From Sphingobium fontiphilum (GTDB lineage Bacteria; Pseudomonadota; Alphaproteobacteria; Sphingomonadales; Sphingomonadaceae), in contig NZ_JACIEB010000001.1 in assembly GCF_014196635.1 (NCBI RefSeq), positions 682,001 through 746,000 on the forward strand: 64,000 nt of DNA, given 5' to 3'. Positions 60,591-64,000 of the stretch are shown piece by piece. The notes under the pieces were generated by a model. That model did not search any database. It worked only from the letters and a program-made list of their open reading frames with translations, and was not told the origin of the DNA. Numbering within the stretch: the stretch's first letter is position 1; the number at the start of each line of letters is the position of its first letter. A program made the position numbers and the translations under genes.

Positions 60591-61607
60591 ATGGCAGTCA
60601 AGATGATCCGCGACGTCATTCGCGACACGATCGATGAGGAAATGGCGCGCGACGACAGCGTCATCATGCTGGGCGAGGATATCGTCGGCGGCAATGGCTC
60701 GGCCGGCGGCCCTGAGGCGATTGGCGGCATCTGGGGCACGTCGGGCGGCCTGTGGGCCAAATATGGCCCGGACCGCGTCATCGACACGCCCATTTCGGAA
60801 AGCGCCATCATCGGCGCGGCGGCGGGCGCGGCGCTGACCGGCAAGCGCGCCATCGCCGAAATCATGTTCGCCGACTTCATCGGCGTGTGCATGGACCAGA
60901 TCTGGAATCAGGTCGCCAAATTCCGGTATATGTTCGGCGGCAAGTCCAAATGCCCCATCACCATCCGCATGCCCTATGGCGGCGGATACAATGCCGCGCC
61001 CCAGCACAGCCAGTCGATCCACCAGTTCGTCACCGCCATGCCGGGGCTGAAGGTCGTGATGCCCTCCACCCCCGCCGATACCAAGGGTCTGCTGGCCGCC
61101 GCGATCCGCGACGATGATCCGGTGATCTTCCTGGAGCACAAATTCCTTTACGCGGTGAAGGGCGAAGTGCCCGATGGCGACTTCATCCTGCCCTTCGGCC
61201 ATGCGCGACAGGTGACGCAGGGCGACGACATCACCATCCTCGCCACCGGCATGATGGTGGGCATGGCCGAAAAAGCCGCCAGGACGCTGGCGCAGGACGG
61301 CATCGGTTGCGACCTGCTCGACCTGCGCACCACCAGCCCGCTGGACGAGGAGGCGATCCTCGACAGCGTCGAGCGCACCGGGCGGCTGCTCACCGTCGAC
61401 GAAGCGCCGCCCCGCTGCTCCTTTGCGACCGACCTGTCGGCGCTGGTTGCGCAAAAGGCGTTCGCCTCGCTCAGGGCGCCGATCGAGATGGTGACGCCGC
61501 CGCACAGCCCGGTGCCGTTCGCCCGCGAACTCGAAGCCGCCTATCTGCCCTCGCCAGAAAAAATCATGGCGAAGGCGGTCCAGATCATGTCCTATCGTCG
61601 GGGTTAA
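60591..61607 (+). CDS. Dehydrogenase E1 component, beta subunit
   Basis: The 338-residue beta subunit has MIRDVIRDTIDEEMARDDSVIMLGEDIVGGNGSAGG, GPDRVIDTPISESAIIGAAAGAALTGKRAIAEIMFADFIGVCMDQIWNQVAKFRYMFGGK, PHSQSIHQFVTAMPG-like AAPQHSQSIHQFV and a C-terminal transketolase domain. Closest by layout to AcoB/PdhB proteins. It ends 6 bp before the E2 gene. Confidence 0.92.
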   Translation: MAVKMIRDVIRDTIDEEMARDDSVIMLGEDIVGGNGSAGGPEAIGGIWGTSGGLWAKYGPDRVIDTPISESAIIGAAAGAALTGKRAIAEIMFADFIGVCMDQIWNQVAKFRYMFGGKSKCPITIRMPYGGGYNAAPQHSQSIHQFVTAMPGLKVVMPSTPADTKGLLAAAIRDDDPVIFLEHKFLYAVKGEVPDGDFILPFGHARQVTQGDDITILATGMMVGMAEKAARTLAQDGIGCDLLDLRTTSPLDEEAILDSVERTGRLLTVDEAPPRCSFATDLSALVAQKAFASLRAPIEMVTPPHSPVPFARELEAAYLPSPEKIMAKAVQIMSYRRG

Positions 61608-61613
61608 GCGGTC

Positions 61614-63086
61614 ATGGCCAACCTACGCGCATTCGCCATGCCCAAATGGGGCATTGAAATGACAGAGGGCGTCGTCGCCGAATGGAAGGTGGCGCAGGGC
61701 GCGCCTTTCAAAAAGGGCGATCTGCTGGCTCTCATCGAAACCGCCAAGATCACCAATGAGGTCGAAGCGGCAGCCGACGGCATGTTCGCCCGGCTGATCG
61801 CCGAAACGGGCGGCTCCTATCAGGTGGGCGAACTGATCGCCATTTTGGCCGGGCCGGACGACGCGCCGAGCGAAGCCGAAATCGACGCCTTCATCGCGGG
61901 ATACAAGCCCGGCGAGAGCAAAGCGCCCGCCGCCGCCGCAAACGCTCCCGCGCCGGCGCCTGTTGCGGCCGCAGCGCCGCCGCCAGCGGCTCCGGCCAAA
62001 CAGGCCATCGTCATCCCTGCGGATATCAACATCAGCCCCATCGCGCGCAGTTTTGCTGAAGAAAACGGCATTGCCGTCAGCGGTATAGCCGGGTCCGGAC
62101 CGGATGGTCGCATCACCTTCCAGGATGTGCGGCAGGCCAGCCTGCCACCCGTGGCGGTTGGCGGCGGCGCGGCGGTCGACATTGCCCCCGTCGGCAATGC
62201 GCTGGGCGAGGTGTTCGCCAGCCCCCTCGCCCGGCGACTGGCGGCGGAGCACGGCGTCGATCTGGGCGGCATCGCCGGAACCGGCCCGCGCGGCCGCATC
62301 TGCAAGGCGGACGTGCTGGCGAGGGTGAAGCCTGCAGCGGCTCCCGCTCCTGCATCCGCACCCGCCGTTGCTCCCGCTCCAATGGAATTTGCGCGCCCGG
62401 CTGCGGGCGCGGCGGAGATCGTCAAGATGTCGCCAATGCGCAAGGCCATTGCGAAGGCCTTGAGCCACAGCAAATCGACCATCCCGCATTTCTATCTGCG
62501 GTCGAAGGTGCGGATCGACGCCATATTGGGCCTGCGCACCCAGGCGAAAGCCGCGACCGGCGAAGCGCCCAGCATCAACGACTATATCGTGCGCGCCTGC
62601 GCGCTGGCGCTCGTCCGTCACCCCGACGTCAATGTGCAGGTGCATGGCGATGAAATCCATCGCTTCGGCAGCGCCGACATCGCCGTGGCCGTCGCCACCG
62701 ACAAGGGCCTGATCACCCCCATCGTGAAGGGCGCCGACAGGCTGTCGGTCGCCGCCATTTCGCGGGAGGTGAAGACGCTTGCCGAAAAAGCCCGCACCGG
62801 CAAGCTGCAACCCGAAGAATTTCAGGGCGGCAGTTTTTCGGTCAGCAATCTGGGCATGTTCGGCATCGACCAGTTCGACGCGATCATCAACCCGCCGCAG
62901 GGCGCCATATTGGCGGTCGGCGCGGGCGCGCGCGAACCAATCGAGATCGGCAATGCGCTGGCGTTCGGCACCATCGTCAAACTCTCGCTGTCGTGCGACC
63001 ATCGCGCCATTGACGGCGCGAACGGCGCGGACTTCATGCGCACGCTCAAGGTGTTGATCGAGGAACCCGCGCTGTTGACCGGCTGA
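61614..63086 (+). CDS. Dihydrolipoamide acyltransferase (E2) with two peripheral subunit-binding domains
   Basis: The 490-residue E2 has one lipoyl domain (residues 1-80; lipoyl Lys45 in LIETAKITNEV), an Ala-Pro linker and then two separate E3/E1-binding domains. These are NISPIARSFAEENGIAVSGIAGSGPDGRITFQDV (about 139-173) and FASPLARRLAAEHGVDLGGIAGTGPRGRICKADVLARV (about 201-238). A second linker and the acyltransferase domain follow, with the catalytic His near 463 (SCDHRAIDGANGADFM). Most E2 proteins have one such binding domain. No E3 gene is in the window, so a shared E3 must serve the complex. Confidence 0.93.
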   Translation: MANLRAFAMPKWGIEMTEGVVAEWKVAQGAPFKKGDLLALIETAKITNEVEAAADGMFARLIAETGGSYQVGELIAILAGPDDAPSEAEIDAFIAGYKPGESKAPAAAANAPAPAPVAAAAPPPAAPAKQAIVIPADINISPIARSFAEENGIAVSGIAGSGPDGRITFQDVRQASLPPVAVGGGAAVDIAPVGNALGEVFASPLARRLAAEHGVDLGGIAGTGPRGRICKADVLARVKPAAAPAPASAPAVAPAPMEFARPAAGAAEIVKMSPMRKAIAKALSHSKSTIPHFYLRSKVRIDAILGLRTQAKAATGEAPSINDYIVRACALALVRHPDVNVQVHGDEIHRFGSADIAVAVATDKGLITPIVKGADRLSVAAISREVKTLAEKARTGKLQPEEFQGGSFSVSNLGMFGIDQFDAIINPPQGAILAVGAGAREPIEIGNALAFGTIVKLSLSCDHRAIDGANGADFMRTLKVLIEEPALLTG

Positions 63087-63171
63087 TCCCGCCTTGCACG
63101 CTTGCCCCGTCCGTCTGTCTGGACCAGAAAGGACGGACGGGTCCGGCGCAGGATCGTAGCGGAGGGGAATG

Positions 63172-64000
63172 ATGGCGTTTCAGGCGGCCTTGCCAAGGAT
63201 CATCCGTGTCGGCGGCGGCGTATCGCGCGATCTGCCTTCGCTGCTGGACATGCTGGGACTCGACCGACCCCTAATCGTCACCGACCGCTTTCTGGCGGAC
63301 AGCGGCAAGGCGGCGATGCTGGTCGAAGGGCTGAAGGCGGCGGGCATCAACGCCCGCGTCTTTGCCGATACCGTGCCGGAACCGACAGCCGCTTCAATCG
63401 AGGTCGCGCGCGCCTTTCTGGAGGCGGGCGAGCATGATTGCGTCGTCGGCTTCGGCGGCGGCAGCCCTATTGACAGCGCCAAGGCGATCGCCGTGCTGGC
63501 CGTGCATGGCGGCCAGTGCCGCGACTACAAGGCGCCCCATCTTCAGGATCAGTCCGGCCTGCCGGTCGTCGCCATCCCCACCACGGCGGGCACGGGGTCG
63601 GAAGCGACCCGCTTCACCATCATCACCGACGAGGTCAGCGATGAAAAGATGCTGATGGCGGGCATGGCCTATCTGCCCGTCGCCGCACTGGTTGATTATG
63701 AACTGACGCTCACCATGCCCCCGCGTCTGACCGCCGACACCGGCATCGACGCTCTGACCCATGCGATGGAGGCCTATGTCTCGCGCAAGGCCAATGCGTT
63801 CTCCGACAGTTTCGCCCTATCGGCGATGCGGGCGATTGCGCCCAATCTGCGCCAGGTCTGGGCCGACCCGCAGGATCGCGCCGCGCGCGAGGCGATGATG
63901 TTCGGGTCGATGCAGGCCGGCATCGCCTTTTCCAACGCCAGCGTCGCGCTGGTCCACGGCATGAGCCGCCCGATCGGGGCGCATTTCCATGTGCCCCACG
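63172..64000 (+). CDS. Iron-containing alcohol dehydrogenase (runs off the right edge)
   Basis: The first 276 residues of a group III alcohol dehydrogenase are present. The NAD-binding GFGGGSPIDSAKAIAVLAVHGG, PVVAIPTTAGTGSEATRFTIITDE, GIDALTHAMEAYVS and ALVHGMSRPIGAHFHVPH (metal-binding His residues) are intact up to the edge. The ATG at 63172 has GGAGG 6 bp upstream; the ATG three bases earlier is possible. It lies 85 bp after E2 and is probably in the same operon, handling a ketone or acetoin-like intermediate. The 3' end is outside the window. Confidence 0.92.
   Translation, partial: MAFQAALPRIIRVGGGVSRDLPSLLDMLGLDRPLIVTDRFLADSGKAAMLVEGLKAAGINARVFADTVPEPTAASIEVARAFLEAGEHDCVVGFGGGSPIDSAKAIAVLAVHGGQCRDYKAPHLQDQSGLPVVAIPTTAGTGSEATRFTIITDEVSDEKMLMAGMAYLPVAALVDYELTLTMPPRLTADTGIDALTHAMEAYVSRKANAFSDSFALSAMRAIAPNLRQVWADPQDRAAREAMMFGSMQAGIAFSNASVALVHGMSRPIGAHFHVPH

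Overview
The window is high-GC chromosomal DNA of an alphaproteobacterium, most likely a sphingomonad (Sphingobium, Sphingomonas or a relative). This rests on the carA / YqeY / dnaG / rpoD neighbourhood, the sphingomonad-type gene set, the heavy use of Gly-Ala-Asp-rich codons and the CTGAA-CTTGT-TTCAG type repetitive palindromes. No rRNA, CRISPR array, transposase or integrase gene was seen. One tRNA (Arg, anticodon CCG) is present.

Region 1 (1-4.3 kb) is the most unusual part. carA and carB, normally close neighbours, are split by about 2.1 kb of small accessory cassettes. The first 48-57 bp of carB occurs three times in the same orientation (527-583, 1301-1357, 1914-1961), and all differences between copies are synonymous in the carB frame. 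Between copies 1 and 2 lies a FitAB/VapBC-type toxin-antitoxin pair. Between copies 2 and 3 lies a DUF559 (Vsr-like nuclease fold) gene bracketed by REP-like palindromes. Beyond copy 3 are two AT-rich genes, one resembling SinR/Cas2-like small proteins and one a two-helix membrane protein. I read this as serial integration at the carB start codon, with each payload bringing or regenerating a carB 5' end.

Region 2 (4.3-9.8 kb) is a macromolecular synthesis block: YqeY/GatB-like, dnaG, rpoD, then a hexapeptide acyltransferase. Region 3 (9.8-37.8 kb) is core and housekeeping: a MoxR ATPase and its VWA partner separated by three other genes, anmK, tyrS, a PilZ protein, an MscS channel, recG, sdhE, mfd, an FAD oxidoreductase, a nitronate monooxygenase-like enzyme, a glycosyltransferase, selO, astD, dapB, nth and tRNA-Arg. 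Region 4 (37.8-45 kb) has an 840-bp gene-poor stretch with a strong plus-strand terminator. It is followed by a tightly coupled minus-strand operon (yggT-yggU-folD-exported protein-marC), argB, yhhQ, a membrane cytochrome c and pheA.

Region 5 (45-64 kb) is a catabolic island-like cluster of divergent operons. It contains a Rieske oxygenase alpha subunit, four SDR oxidoreductases, two SnoaL/NTF2-like proteins, an ABM monooxygenase-like protein, an acyl-CoA ligase, a ThuA-like protein, a Rieske ferredoxin, an EthD-like protein, two acyl-CoA dehydrogenases, a LuxR-family regulator behind a lux-box-like site, a DUF35-thiolase pair, a complete E1alpha-E1beta-E2 acetoin/2-oxoacid dehydrogenase set with an unusual two-PSBD E2, and the start of an iron-dependent alcohol dehydrogenase. 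The logic is oxygenation, dehydrogenation, CoA activation, beta-oxidation and thiolytic cleavage of an unidentified hydrophobic substrate, ending in acetyl-CoA.
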